Shown: piece by piece, positions 1-11,396 of the stretch | Layout: every line of letters begins with the position of its first letter | How positions within the stretch are numbered: position 1 is the first letter of the stretch | Source: Diploptera punctata | Lineage: Eukaryota; Arthropoda; Insecta; Blattodea; Blaberidae | Assembly (NCBI GenBank): GCA_030220185.1 | Contig: JASPKZ010010223.1 | Location: 62,001 to 126,000, forward strand | Direction: 5' to 3' | DNA length: 64,000 nucleotides | Program-made: the position numbers and the translations under genes | Notes under the pieces: generated by a model | The model's input: the letters and a program-made list of their open reading frames with translations, nothing else | The model's database searches: none | Told to the model about the DNA's origin: nothing

Positions 1-298
1 GATGTTTACATAATATTTATCTCTCAAATAGCACTTATATATATATATCTCCTATTTTATTTTCTTGTTTGTTACGATAAGCAGAATTAATGTAAAGTAC
101 ATTTTTATCAGTTAATATACACTGCAGTAACAATGAAGTAATAATTAATGATATACTGTATTTAACTTTACTGCATGATGTAGTGCTGGAGGAGAAAAGA
201 GTGGAATTTTAAAACTTTTAAATTGAATGCACATATGAAGATCAAAGTTGGAATTCATACCATATATCAAAGTATTGTAATAACATTTCAAGAGTTTG

Positions 299-562
299 CA
301 ATATGGTAGAAGCCAGAAGGTCGCAGGTTTGATTCCTGATTGGATTGGAATTTTTAAACTGGCTTAAACCTTCTGGAGCACCAGGCCCTGAAGTTGATTC
401 GTGCTCTAATAGTAGTGAATACCAGAAGCATGCTCTGGGAGTAAATGCAGCTATCATACAGGGGTGACATTTAGTGCCAATTTTGTCTGGAAACGTACGA
501 GCCTTAGCATCTTTATCTCAAGGGATTCCTAGGGCTTGTGGTGGAATCACTTTATCTCCTTT
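299..562 (+). repeat. SINE-C remnant
   Basis: A diverged copy of the SINE-C family seen better at 10775-11085. It keeps the tRNA-like B box (GGTTTGATTCC near 328), the stretch after TTTTTAAACTGGC, and the closing part ending in GTGGAATCACTTTATC. The head is poorly preserved and no target-site duplication is visible. Confidence 0.65.
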
Positions 563-565
563 TCA

Positions 566-891
566 AGAAGTTTATATGTATTAGAACTTGGCAGAATTGG
601 TTAGCATTGAAATAAAAAAAAAGACAACCCAGCTTACATCTCATGCAAATTGCCTGCAAAGATAGTAACCTCTGTACATTCATACAATACCGTATATTAT
701 TTAATCATTTTAGGTCTGAATATCTATTACAGATCTCCAGGGGTTGATCAGTCTCACTGAGATTTCATTGTGGTTTTCTAAAATCATTGAGGCAAATGCT
801 AGGTTAAATTTCATTATGATTTACTTTACTATTTATAATTTTTTATAGTTAATTAAAACATTATCATTAAATTGATACAAGGTATACAAGT
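566..891. other. AT-rich stretch, nothing recognised
   Basis: No open frame, RNA signal or repeat family was recognised here. Confidence 0.5.
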
Positions 892-1118
892 AACTAACTC
901 ACTATTGAATCCAAAGTTCATGGCCGCATGGACATAATCTTTCCATGCATCCCTATCCTGAGCTAACATTTTCCAATCATGCCCTTGTATAATTTACCTC
1001 ACTCAAATCATGGTTACTATTATTCTCTCACCTCATTCTTAGCCTACCTACTGGGCACTTTCCTTCTGGTTTTCCTACAAGGACTTTCCATGCCCTTCTT
1101 TCACTTCCCATTTGTTCC
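892..1118 (-). mobile_element. LINE-X 3' end fragment
   Basis: The reverse strand matches the 3' end of the LINE-X family found at 4149-4425 (segments for GKARR-like, PVGRPRMRWENN-like and DWKMLAQDRDAWK-like residues), with stops and indels. It is a 5'-truncated dead retrotransposon tail of the non-LTR class. Confidence 0.75.
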
Positions 1119-1264
1119 CACAATATATACAAATACAATTCAAATACACAGCCTACAGATATATCCATATATTTAAAAGATTTGTAGGATCTCAATATAA
1201 AACTGAAATAAACAAATGACTAAAACTTGCAATTAAATGAAGTGATGCTATTGATTTTATTATA

Positions 1265-1474
1265 CAGTGCAATCAGTATAGCATTGGACAGCAGACGTGG
1301 GGTTTGTGCTGTGTGATGTTGTTATGTCTGCATATTTCTTTAATTGAGAATTGTTTCCTGTTCTAGAAAATATTGGGTTTAATATTGGAAAGCTAAAATC
1401 CCAGTCTGTTTCGGTATTTAGTTTTGATAGACAGAAAACCCAGTCTGCTATCCAATGCTAGACTGATCACACTG
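1265..1474. mobile_element. Small TIR element (MITE), TA target
   Basis: An imperfect terminal inverted repeat of about 40 bp starts CAGTGCAATCAGTATAGC at the left and reads CAGTGTGATCAGTCTAGC on the reverse strand from the right. Both ends abut TA, the Tc1/mariner target dinucleotide. The 210 bp element has no coding potential. Assignment to Tc1/mariner is an inference from the TA target and the CAGT start. Confidence 0.65.
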
Positions 1475-1710
1475 TATAAACCATAATATTTGCTTTAAAA
1501 CTTCTGATGTAGAACAGGCCAAAAGGATGATAAACTATTTATAGTAGAAATATTATAACGTTGATATACTGTTTTTTAATATTAAAACATGTGATAAAAT
1601 GTATATGTACTTAAATAATAGGAGATAAATATGCACTTAAATATTAAATATATGTATATTTTTATTTACTGAATTATAGTAGATAATTAATATATGATAT
1701 AAGCTGAATT

Positions 1711-2054
1711 CTGTCTACTAATCCATCCATAGTAATTCTGCCCGAGGGCAGGTCTTTCACTGCAATCATAGCATTTTCATGCTATGCTTTGCAGCTTTAC
1801 TAGGGAATTATAGGTATGGTAGCTTCCCATTTCTTTCCACATTGGTGAAGGATGATTATAATGATGATGATGATGACCGGATGATTTTTGGGGACCATTG
1901 GGCCCTAAGCTTCCTGACATTTGTCTTATAGGTGAGGAAAAACCCCGAAAAAACCTCACCTAGGAGCCTGTCCTGACCAGGAATCGAACCCAGGCCCGTT
2001 GCGTGACAAGGCAGCATGCTACCTCGAAACCACAGCGGTGGACTGTCTACTAAT
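1711..2054 (-). repeat. SINE-A with 12-bp target-site duplication
   Basis: A complete SINE inserted on the minus strand (element 1723-2042) flanked by a perfect CTGTCTACTAAT duplication (1711-1722 and 2043-2054). On its sense strand the head resembles a tRNA with a B box like GGTTCGATTCC; the middle has an ATG/ATT microsatellite and the tail reads through GCATGAAAATGCTATGATTG. Chance open frames cross it but are not genes. Confidence 0.9.
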
Positions 2055-2757
2055 AATAAATAATTATTCATCATCCTGTCATGCTGTAGTCCTGAAAAAA
2101 CTGTTAAGGTCTACAAAAATTATCCAAGAGTCTCTTCCTTGGCTGTCCAAACAACCTTTTACCATTTGAATGGTACTTTAAAATTGCCTTAGATATCCTG
2201 GATCAGGACATATGGTTTACATTTAATGTCAGTTCTGTTGATAGGCCTACTAATAATATTTATTATAGGAATAATATTACTTGTATTTGATAATATTGAC
2301 AATGGAAGTGCAGTTTGCAATATAGTGAAATGTTTGTGAAACATACAGTGAGATACACATACTTGGCAACCTCCTTAAGACTTGCCTGACCAGATTGTTA
2401 AGTAGAGAGAAACTTGTTTCAATATTCAGAGAAAGAGTGTTACAAGTCCTTTATATCACATTATAACATGTTTGAATAACTTTATGCATTTAAACTTTTA
2501 AATGCAAGAAAAGAATGAGAGAGAGAGACTATGATTTGCCAATTATGGCATATTTTGTCATATGCCACTATTGTTTTCATCATTGATACCAGTATACGAT
2601 TATTCCTGCTTCCACGATAAGTACACCCAAAAGGCACAAGGAAACAGTTCTAGGAAATTTCAGATGTTCCTATAACCCAGTGTATTTTGATTGTTCCAAT
2701 TTTCCATTTTCTCTGTTTCCTTTCATTGTATACTGATGACAAATACTTAATCTGTGT
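2055..2757. other. No gene or repeat recognised
   Basis: AT-rich sequence with a short GA run near 2519-2528. No feature was recognised. Confidence 0.5.
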
Positions 2758-2765
2758 TTTTTCAT

Positions 2766-4010
2766 TAGAGGGCGGATTTCTGCATATTTGCATATTTTAT
2801 TCCTTCAAAGATAAACATATGCATGGAAGAGGAAAATGCATCTCATGTCATTTGGAATCAATTGGCAAAATTTTATAGTGCATATTAATGTATATTCATG
2901 GGATTAGCGCATATTTCACTAATATGTGCATATGGGTGCATATATTATACTTTTTTCTCTATTTAATATTAAAATATTAGTTTGTAACCCCATAAAATGA
3001 CAAGTTTTTGCTTTATTGTCATGTTTTTGCAAATGAAGACAATTTTGTTTTCATAGAAAGCCAGCATCCTTATTTCGCATTTTCGCACAACAGTGACAAT
3101 GCCAAGCAGGGGATCTGCAGTTTTAAATCTCAACAGGTCAATTATGCAATCTGGCCTAAACCATTTCTTGAAATGCAGATTTCGGAAGAGATGAACGTGC
3201 TTGCCAACAATGGACAGTTTATTAGTGGTAATTTTTTTGTTTTCGTTTTCAACCGGTGATATTCTTTGAAGTTTGAATATTAGCTTTATTGAGACTGTCG
3301 GCATACACGACAAAGACTCAAAAATCATTCCTGAAATATACTTTCATTTATGCAAAATATACTTCTTTTCACACAAAGGAAGTCTGTTGTACATTATTGA
3401 CCACTGTTACAAAACAAATTGGGAATCAAAGTTTAAATTATTTTCTCAAATACCATTTTGTGAGTGTTAGTGGACCAAGACAATGTTTTCAATGCCGAAG
3501 GAAAAATCTAGTAAAATATCTTTGCTTCATCAATGGATTGGTGGGAATCCTACATTAACAACAAATGGTAAAATTGTCCTATGCCAAGTCTGCAACAAAT
3601 GTGTGAGCATTTAAATAACTTATTATTATTTTGTTTAGTTGTTCCTTGACTCACCTCATACTTCTTACATAACTTAATATCAGTTTATCACATTATTAAA
3701 TCAATATAATTCTGCACTGAATGTCTTTTCATATACAATAAAGTAAGTTGATATTACAGATAAGATTAATGAGAATGACACTATAAAATACAATTATAAC
3801 TGCAATTAGGAGCAAAAAAGTAAAAAAATTACAGTTGTTGCTTCATAAAAAAATAAATACAATTATGTGAGAAAATAGTGGATTTTACTATAAGAAGAAA
3901 ATTCATTTTTGTGCATATTTTTTAAATTTTAAGAGCATATTTTTAACTTTTTTGCTGCATAGTTGCATGCATATATTTATGGGTTTTAGTGCATATAAAT
4001 CTACCCTCTA
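2766..4010. mobile_element. hAT-like DNA transposon remnant
   Basis: The ends are inverted: TAGAGGGCGGATTT at 2766 and TAGAGGGTAGATTT on the reverse strand from 4010. They are flanked by an 8-bp duplication with one mismatch (TTTTTCAT at 2758-2765, TTTATCAT at 4011-4018), the size typical of hAT elements. GCATATTT-type motifs are clustered inside both ends, as in hAT subterminal regions. Between them, 3484-3606 (+) encodes a short piece that looks like the N-terminal zinc finger of hAT-type proteins (MPKEKSSKISLLHQW, then CQVCNKC). The rest of a transposase is missing or unreadable, so this copy is defective. Confidence 0.7.
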
Positions 4011-4148
4011 TTTATCATTCTATGTTCAGAGAAATGGTAAAGATCATTTCTCGCTCTGTATATCACAAATTGATTAAAATATCTTGTAATTTGGTTAATA
4101 TATTCTATTTGGGGAACTACATAGTCTTTATAGGAAGCCAGATATAAT

Positions 4149-4425
4149 AAGAACAGTTAAGTCTCGTAGACTGCGATGGGCAGGACATGTTGCACGTATG
4201 GGGAATGAAAGACTTGCATGGAAGCTTCTTGTAGGAAAGCCAGAGGGAAAACGCCCAGTTGGTAGACCAAGAATGAGGTGGGAGAATAACATTAACTATG
4301 ATTTGAGGGAAGTAGATTATACAGGGAATGATTGGAAAACATTAGCTCAGGATAGGGATGTATGGAGAGCTTATGTCCGTGCGGCCATGAACCTATGGGT
4401 TCGATAGTGCCAGTGAGTAAGTAAG
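4149..4425 (+). mobile_element. LINE-X 3' end fragment (best-preserved copy)
   Basis: A 5'-truncated non-LTR retrotransposon tail. Translation of 4150-4407 gives the C terminus of the reverse transcriptase ORF: SRRLRWAGHVARM, then GKPEGKRPVGRPRMRWENN, then DWKTLAQDRDVWRAYV, and ends in a TAG just before the untranslated tail GCCAGTGAGTAAGTAAGT. Such RLRWAGHVARM / RPRxRW C termini are common in arthropod LINEs. At least seven further pieces of the family lie in this window, on both strands. It is not a host gene. Confidence 0.85.
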
Positions 4426-5403
4426 TATTCTATTTGGGGTCTCTCTTTGATTGATTCTTGCTTTCTACTCTCATATCCACATCTGTTTAGACAATGTAAT
4501 TTTGCATACTTTAACATTACATACATTCTGTTGAATAGTAATATGAATTGGAAACTTTACTCCTTACTTCATAAAATATAATCCTCTCACCTGGCTGTGT
4601 TTCAGAGATCATCTTCCCCATTCTCAAATAATTCTGAGTTTGAAGTGAGCCATTAATACCAGCTTTATTTTTGTCAGTTTTTGAATGAATATAAATATTC
4701 CCTTCACGTAGTTAGTAAGCCTATAAAATATATTAGGGATCTGTAGACTTTCATTGTATACTTAGAGATCAAATCTTGCTTGCCATGAACTTTAAAATTC
4801 ATGGTTCTGTCCTTGTTCATCTGAATGTCTTTTCCAAGATTGAGTTCTCTTGGTCTTTCTAAATATTCTAGCAATTCTTTTAAGAAATTCATTCTGTTGG
4901 TTGTCACATTTAATAACATTAACTCTTTCAGATTCAAAGTATCTCTAATATCTCAATTTATTATTTTGTCACCTTAATTTTTCCTAAAATTCCTCTGAAA
5001 AAAAAACTTAATTTCTGTAGCGTGAATTCAACTGATTTATTTCTGTGTGCAGTCCAGTTTTCATATGAATATGTGGAAACAGGTGTAAAATAACTTTTGT
5101 TCATAGACATTTTACATTCCTTGGATAGTGTATGTTATTCCAAACCAAATTTTGTGAGGACATGGGATATTGTTCAGGTGAAACAAGTGAAATTTTCACT
5201 TGATTTTGAAATGAAAATATATTTACTCTGCTTTTATATTCATAATTACTATCTTTTTTTTTTAATTCTTTTAACTCCTTTTTTACTTGTGAGTGAGAGC
5301 CTCCATGACTTTGGTGAAAATGGAGACCTTCACAATTTGTCTTAATAGGCAGTGGGTTTAACTTTATAAATTGAATATTGAAAAATATATTATTAATGAA
5401 TTG
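4426..5403. other. No gene or repeat recognised
   Basis: AT-rich sequence with scattered chance frames under 130 codons. None shows a domain I recognise. Confidence 0.45.
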
Positions 5404-5530
5404 GTTATTTTGACTCACCTCATATTTCTTGAATTTTATGCAGACCAGGTTTCGTCGCTTTTGTGCAACATTGTCAATGCATTCCGTTGTCAAGAGGAAT
5501 GCATCTACACTGCCGTATCTGTGTTTTGGA
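5404..5530 (-). mobile_element. PLE fragment with decayed hammerhead
   Basis: The left part carries the family border ACTCACCTCATA. Reverse-strand 5482-5437 shows a hammerhead-like arrangement: stem I AUGCA/UGCAU, core UUGACAA, stem II GUUGC/GCGAC, GAAA, stem III ACCUGGU, then C. The core departs from CUGANGA at two positions, so the ribozyme is probably dead. No inverted partner is present. Confidence 0.6.
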
Positions 5531-5931
5531 AGTAATTAGAAAATTGTTCACCTCCTTGTTATGCCTGATGTAACTTTATTCATTTTTCAGAATTTTTATT
5601 TTTCATTTACAGTTTTTAAAATAATTATGTTTTTATAATTGAATTATTACACTATTTCATATATAATTAAATACTGTTTTTACATTAGGGTAGATAAATA
5701 TGTTAAATGAAGGAAGTAAATATTTTAACTTTTTTTCAGAACCATTTAAATAATAATGTAGTTGTTAGTTTTTTGATCCGTGGATACCTTGACCTGAACA
5801 TAATAAACACTTCCATATCTTTTGGTACCGACATCAAACATGAAATGTGTGGGTAAATAAATGACACAAATGAACAAAGCTATTTTTTTATTGTTTATTA
5901 GCTAATACCCGGTGTGCACTGCTATGCCTAA

Positions 5932-6193
5932 ATAAATGTTAATGTTAATAGTGAGTGGAGAACATATTTTAATTGACTCACCTCATACATTTTCAAACTT
6001 CTTTGATACCGATGGTTTCAGACAAAATCATGTCTTCCACTGAAGAAGGACATGATTTTGTCTGAAACCGTCGGTATCAAAGAAGTTTGAAAATGTATGA
6101 AGTAAGTCGATTAAAATATATTCTCCACTCACTATTAATGATATAACCTCATAATGTTTACTTCCCAATATTAATTTAAATATAAATGTTAAT
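5932..6193. mobile_element. PLE foldback with target-site duplication
   Basis: A foldback of about 100-bp arms (about 5944-6038 and 6047-6146) flanked by a perfect 12-bp ATAAATGTTAAT duplication (5932-5943, 6182-6193). Only the right end carries the extra tail containing the CCTCATAATGTTTACTTCCC motif, giving the one-sided extension seen in the other PLE copies here. No endonuclease coding remains; the centre is mostly hammerhead. Confidence 0.8.
6035..6085 (+). ncRNA. Hammerhead ribozyme motif
   Basis: Core CUGAAGA (6040-6046), one extra A, stem II GGACA/UGUCU (6048-6052 with 6059-6063), GAAA (6064-6067), stem III ACC/GGU, then UA with predicted cleavage after 6076. Stem I is weak next to the core, but CUUC (6033-6036) can pair with GAAG (6081-6084). 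All invariant core bases are present. Activity is an inference. Confidence 0.65.
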
Positions 6194-7291
6194 ATGTTTT
6201 TGCATTTAGTTGAATAAGTAATACGAATAATAATTAAAAATTTGCTGTCTTTATTATTGCAGCTAAAACAACCAATAAACTAATTAATTCTATTTCCAAA
6301 CTACCTTTCAAATTTCATCTTCCAAAATTTAATATTCTAGCAATCACTATAAGTAATTATTTTTAGATACCCCGTGCTGATAATCCATCATTGTCTGGGA
6401 ATCTATGTATCCTGATGTACTTGGCATAAATGAGTTGAAAGACAAAATTCATTATTTTGAGTTATCCATAAAAGAATACCTGCCGTGCGCTACTATGCTT
6501 GCCCAGGAATCTACTTATTCCGATCATCTTGGCATCATTGAAAGACAAAAAAAGGTTATTGTGAGTTATCCATAAAAGATAAACATATGCTGTTGCAGAC
6601 TTTTTTTTGTAGTTTTTTGAGATGTTCAATTCTGTGTAATTAATTTGGTGTATTTGTTATGGTTTAGGCAGCATAAGCCATTTAAGCATACACTTTTTCA
6701 CTACAAAGGGTGATTTTTAAGGGTGAAGGGCTTGAGTATTAATCTTTCTTATAGCCTATAACTTCCCTGGGAAAATCCTGAACATTTTTCAAAAAGCCCC
6801 ATCACAATCGGATTAATGCTATGGCAGTGCACGCTTGCCCGGGAATCTACTTATCCCGATCTTTTTGGCATCAATGAAAGACAAAAATGGCTTTTGTGAG
6901 TTATCTGTAAAAGATGAACATAAGCTGTCACAGGCTTTTTTTTTATAGAGTTTTTTGAGGTATTCAGTTCTGTGTACATTAATTTTGTGTATCCATTATA
7001 GTTTAGGCAGCATAAAAAAAAGGACTTTTTTCATGTTTTTCATTGCAAAGGGTGTTTTTTAAGGGTGTAGGAGTTGAGTATCACAGCTCTCTTGTAGCCT
7101 GGGAATCTCTTGAACATTTTGCCAAAAGCCCCATCACAATCGGATGAACGGTATGGCAGTGCATAAAATATAAACAAACAAACAAACATTCTTTTATATT
7201 AACCTTTTTTTTTTTATAGGAATTATCACTGTGAGGTTCAATTCAATATTAAATTAAAAGATTCTTACCTCTCCTCACATTATTCTGTTAA

Positions 7292-7334
7292 GTAGATCGC
7301 GATTTCAGGCCTATAGCAGGCCCATCTTCAGTAC
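7292..7334 (-). ncRNA. Hammerhead ribozyme motif (left arm)
   Basis: Reverse strand: GUA, core CUGAAGA (7331-7325), extra U, stem II GGGCC/GGCCU, GAAA, self-complementary stem III AUCGCGAU, C, then UAC pairing with the first GUA as stem I. Every conserved hammerhead position is present. It mirrors the copy at 7794-7836. Confidence 0.8.
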
Positions 7335-7468
7335 ACTGTTGTTGACCGGTGTTATGTCGCTCGGAAGAACCACTTCTTCTTCCCTCTGTTGGTGGACCGA
7401 TGAACCTCTTGATAAGGTCAAAATTTGCGGGAACTTCGAAGTTCATAAGTTTTCCTTTGTTTTTCTGA

Positions 7469-7840
7469 ATGTGGATCTTTTCCCAAACTGTAAGTTCCTT
7501 AGGTGTCTCTATTTGTTTAATTAGACTAGCTTTTGATTCAATTCGATGTTTTTCGTATGCTCATGCTTGGTACGAAAAACATCGAATTGAATCAAAAGCT
7601 AGTCTAATTAAACAAATAGAGACACCTAAGGAACTTACAGTTTGGGAAAAGATCCACATTCAGAAAAACAAAGGAAAACTTATGAACTTCGAAGTTCCCG
7701 CAAATTTTGACCTTATCAAGAGGTTCATCGGTCCACCAACAGAGGGAAGAAGAAGTGGTTCTTCCGAGCGACATAACACCGGTCAACAACAGTGTACTGA
7801 AGATGGGCCTGCTATAGGCCTGAAATCGCGATCTACTTAA
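7469..7840 (+). pseudogene. PLE endonuclease C-terminal fragment read through palindrome centre
   Basis: A 123-codon open frame. Its first third is antisense material of the left arm, so the ATG is not meaningful. From residue about 32 it is the tail of a PLE GIY-YIG endonuclease: EKHRIESKASLIKQIETP, TVWEKIHIQKNKGKLMNFEV, then a short linker. It ends in residues encoded by the hammerhead (CTEDGPAIGLKSRST), with the stop just after ribozyme stem I. The upstream GIY and YIG motifs are absent. This is transposon debris, but the coding/ribozyme overlap is informative. Confidence 0.75.
7794..7836 (+). ncRNA. Hammerhead ribozyme motif (right arm)
   Basis: Stem I GUA/UAC (7794-7796 with 7834-7836), core CUGAAGA (7797-7803), extra U, stem II GGGCC/GGCCU (7805-7809 with 7817-7821), GAAA (7822-7825), stem III AUCGCGAU (7825-7832, self-complementary), cleavage predicted after C7833. 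The very short stem III suggests it works best as a dimer, as described for PLE hammerheads. Confidence 0.82.
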
Positions 7841-7892
7841 CAGAATAATGTGAGGAGAGGTAAGAATCTTTTAATTTAATATTCTTTTATAT

Positions 7893-9751
7893 ATTAGATT
7901 TAACTACTTATATTAATATATTTTAAAATTCAGCTGAATTGTGAAATCGATAATTTGGTTTTATTTTAGAGGAAATCATTAAAATAAATTCAAAGATTAT
8001 TATTTTGCTAAATCATTGTGATGCTCCTATCGGAATCTTATGATACCCATGGTATCTGCGATGCACAGTTTGAAAACCTCTGAGTTAAGAAAACCATGAA
8101 AAAAAATCATTGTTTGGCTGTATGATTTGAACTTAAGATTGTCTGAATATGAGTCTTAAACATTACCATCCAAACCAACTCATTTGGTGGCAGAAATATT
8201 TCTGTAATAATGCAGTATGAATTAAAATGTTAAAAATTAAATTAAAATTTCTTCTTGAGCTAATTTTATTGAGGCAAATTTTATTAAGTCCAAATAGCCT
8301 CTGTCTCTGTGGCCATCTTTTTGGGAAGTGAATAGAATGGTAATGTCTGGTATATATTTAGAATTGAGCAAAAATTCTCTAGGAGGTCCAAATCTTAAAA
8401 CTAACTAGTTAGTGAGATCCAAATTGTAGCTCATCCATAAATATGTTGACCAGCCCTACAGTTGATATATTATAATGAAAAATAATGTAAATTCATGACA
8501 CATATGTTGTCGATATTCAAATTGAAGCTAAAATCAGTGAGATTAATAATTTAATAAAAGTTGATTCTTATTAATCGACTTGAGATTAGGAGAATCAAAT
8601 ATATAGATTTGATTGTAAAATAAAAAAAAAAAGGGTTTTACCAGATACTTTTTATAATGTGAATAGACATCTGCTCAAAAATACAAGTAGTAAGAAAAGA
8701 AAAAGAGAAACTTGGAAAGGGTTTAACTTGTAAGATTGTATTGTTAACTCGCATGTCTACGTCAATGAAAAATAGTCTGCATAATTTCCCAATAAACAAA
8801 GCTGTTAGCTAGAGAACTGCAATTGTTTTGAAGGATTATTTTCTAGTTAGGGAGAAAGCTTTAGAAATTAAACGTCATTGAAAATATAGGAAATTTGTAA
8901 CTCTGTAAATAAAATAGACAATTTGTTAGGACCCTGTATTGAGGCTAATTCTGGGTACACTCAGAGTGTTAGTCATTTCCCTTTCCAAAACTGATTAACC
9001 AACCAGATGTCAGCAAGTGCTCAATATACAGCTGGTGAGTCCTGCGAATAATTTTTACTGGGATTGAACCAAACCTTCAAGTTAAATAATGTAAATCATG
9101 GAAAGCAGTTGTACTTCAGATTTCATGGCTACCACATGGGATCATAATAGTCAAATCAATCATGTTGGCAAAACCATCCAAAAGGATGATTTGGACTTGA
9201 GAAAATTATTATTGTTATCGAATAATATTTGAACTTTGTAAAATTTCCTTTCTCGTCAATACAAAAAATTGATAATTATTTGAAGTTAATACGATGTACA
9301 TTGAATTAAACTTATCTACCTATGTAGTTATTAAAGATCATATGGTTAAAGGCATGTTATAGTAAAGCAATCATTAATATCTTTAATATGAATTAATTCA
9401 TAAATAGGAAAGAAATTTGTCACCCCTCACACCAGCTAATAAATTTGTGTATTCAAACATGGAATAAACCTATCATTATTAACCCTATTTCTTAATTCCA
9501 GGACATTTTTTTGTAAACCAGCCACTCCTTTAAAAACCTTCGGAATCCCTAATCATTAAGCTATTCTAACTAAGGCATAAACTATTGGCTATGCACTTAT
9601 GTCAGGTACCTAGAGTATCCATACCACATCTCTAAGCCGACCTAACCACTAGTGCCTATCATTAAGCCAAATGCAACCCAATTCATTTTAGTGATATCCA
9701 GAGAAAATTACAATTGGATTTTTTAATTTCAATATTCAACAATAATGCTCA
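7893..9751. other. Repeat-poor stretch without recognised features
   Basis: About 1.9 kb of AT-rich sequence with no open frame over 60 codons. I recognise no exon, RNA or repeat here. Confidence 0.5.
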
Positions 9752-10140
9752 GACCATCGAGCCGCGGTAGTGGGCACTAGTGCACGTTATGCTCCGATGC
9801 CTCTGGTCCCGAGGGTCACGAGTTCAAATCCAGCCGGGGTTGATGGATTTTTTAGGATGGAAAAATCCAAGGAGCAAGTCCTCCGGGAGGGACTTTAAGC
9901 CGTTGGTCCCGAGTCTGAAGATTTTCAGGCTCGTAAAAGATCCTTAAGCCTGAATGAAAAGGCCTCTAAGCAAAATTTACCAAATTTTCCCGTCCTGGTA
10001 CTACCTTGGTTCCCTAGATATCAGTATGAGGCAGAATGCTGACTACGGACCACTCAAATGACATCTATACGAAAACAAGTGTAACTAAATTAGTATGGTT
10101 CAAATTCTTCCCTGTAGGGGGAGAGCGCCTAATTCTCTGT
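9752..10140 (+). repeat. SINE-D, best copy
   Basis: The tRNA-like head (GCGGTAGTGGGCACTAGTGC, B box AGTTCAAATCC near 9822-9832) is followed by the family body with GGAAAAATCCAAGGAGCAAG, GGGAGGGACTTTAAGCCG and a distal part CTAAATTAGTATGGTTCAAA. Four more partial copies lie at 15108, 36408, 54165 and 56258. Confidence 0.75.
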
Positions 10141-10384
10141 TAAGGGAAACATGGGCTTACAAGATTACAAGGAGATAATATAGACCTCCTAGATAATTTC
10201 TGTCTAAAATTCAAAATATATACCAGCCATTGTTCGCATACCAGTCACTTCCCAAGAAGATTACCTCTGAGATGGAGTTTAGATATAAAAAAGATTTACC
10301 CTGACTCTTAGTATGAGAAAACATTTATTCATTGCTGTGAAAGTTTCAAGTCTTACATTTTAGAATCCCAGCCTCATGGAGCTT

Positions 10385-10480
10385 TATGAGGTGAGATGAA
10401 AAAACTTCAATCAATTCATTTAGGTAAAATTCAGTTTAAAAATTGTAAGTTACCTCATAGTGTTACTTCCCACCATAATT
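10385..10480 (+). mobile_element. PLE end fragment
   Basis: It begins in TTATGAGGTGAGATG and closes with the shared PLE end motif ACCTCATAGTGTTACTTCCC. No hammerhead or coding part remains. Confidence 0.55.
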
Positions 10481-10760
10481 TTGGTTAAAATTTTAGAAGA
10501 ATTTATGATTGTAGAATCCGTGGGTTACTACTAATTTACATATATAGTAAACTAAAGTACATAATTATTTATTAAGTAATTTGAATTTTAAATGTGTTGT
10601 ATCCTAAGTATTTTTCAATGTGGTTTTTTATGAAATAAATATATTGTGAAACTACGAATGTATGAAGTAATTTTCCATTGTTTACTTCACAAATAGGAAG
10701 AACATTTTACATTGACCTTACTGAAGAGTTCTATAAAATTTAAATTCTTATTCTTTTAGT

Positions 10761-11099
10761 ACTGCTACATACTGGGGGCACGCCATAGCGTAGTGGTTAA
10801 GGCACTGAGCTACAAGCCAGAGGGTTGAGGGTTCAAGTCCCGTTGGGGTCAGGATTTTTAAACTGACCCAAACCCTCTGGCGGCACTATGGCCCTGTGGT
10901 CGACTCAGCCTCTAATGGAAATGAGTACCAGACGCTTGTTCTGGGGGTAAAGGTGGCTGTCACACAGGGCTGACAACTCGGCTGACATAAAGTGCCGATT
11001 GTCTAGAAAAAGTGGGAGCCCTAAACTCCTACTATACTACCTCAAGGGCCTCCGGGTCTGTTGTGGGATCACTTTACTTTACTTTACTGCTACATACTG
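10761..11099 (+). repeat. SINE-C with 14-bp target-site duplication
   Basis: Element 10775-11085 flanked by perfect ACTGCTACATACTG (10761-10774, 11086-11099). The head has A box GCGTAGTGGTTAAGGCACTG and B box GGGTTCAAGTCC; the tail is a TTTAC repeat. A textbook tRNA-derived SINE. Confidence 0.92.
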
Positions 11100-11396
11100 T
11101 TATAGTGCAATTTTATAGCACTAAAAAATGTGTGTAAAGTACATGTAAAAAAAAAATTAAGCAAGTTATCAGAAATAGAGCTATGGGATGAGTATTTAAT
11201 CCATTAACTTCAAATTTAATGGTCCAACAATCTCTCTTTTGAAACCATAAATAATGTATTTATTTTTAGTTTGATAGAGCCAGTGAGTTCGTTATATCAG
11301 TGTTAATAATGTAGTAGTAGAATTAACATCATTGTTCCCATTAGTCGTATCCATCTAGTTACCCAGGGAAAGAATGGGGAGAGAAGAAAAGTAAAA

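Larger units (their letters stand above)
5896..7187. repeat. Element with about 340-bp internal tandem units
   Basis: At least two and a half direct repeats of about 340 bp (roughly 6365-6480 partial, 6480-6830, 6830-7165). Each contains GAATCTACTTATTCCGAT-type sequence, a GAGTTATCCATAAAAGAT motif and a GCCCCATCACAATCGGAT close. The whole begins near TAATACCCGGTGTGCACTG and ends in an AAAC repeat. This resembles the untranslated tail of a LINE or another transposon, but I cannot name the class. A PLE foldback is inserted at 5944-6181. Confidence 0.6.
7188..7892. mobile_element. PLE foldback, near-perfect 310-bp arms
   Basis: Two inverted arms (about 7244-7560 and 7571-7882) with a centre of about 10 nt, flanked by a 12-bp ATTCTTTTATAT duplication (7188-7199, 7881-7892). 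The left end alone has the extra tail with GGAATTATCACTGTGAGG. Stretches of 61 codons translate identically from both arms, so the palindrome is young or kept uniform. Each arm encodes the C-terminal part of the PLE GIY-YIG endonuclease and a hammerhead. Confidence 0.85.
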
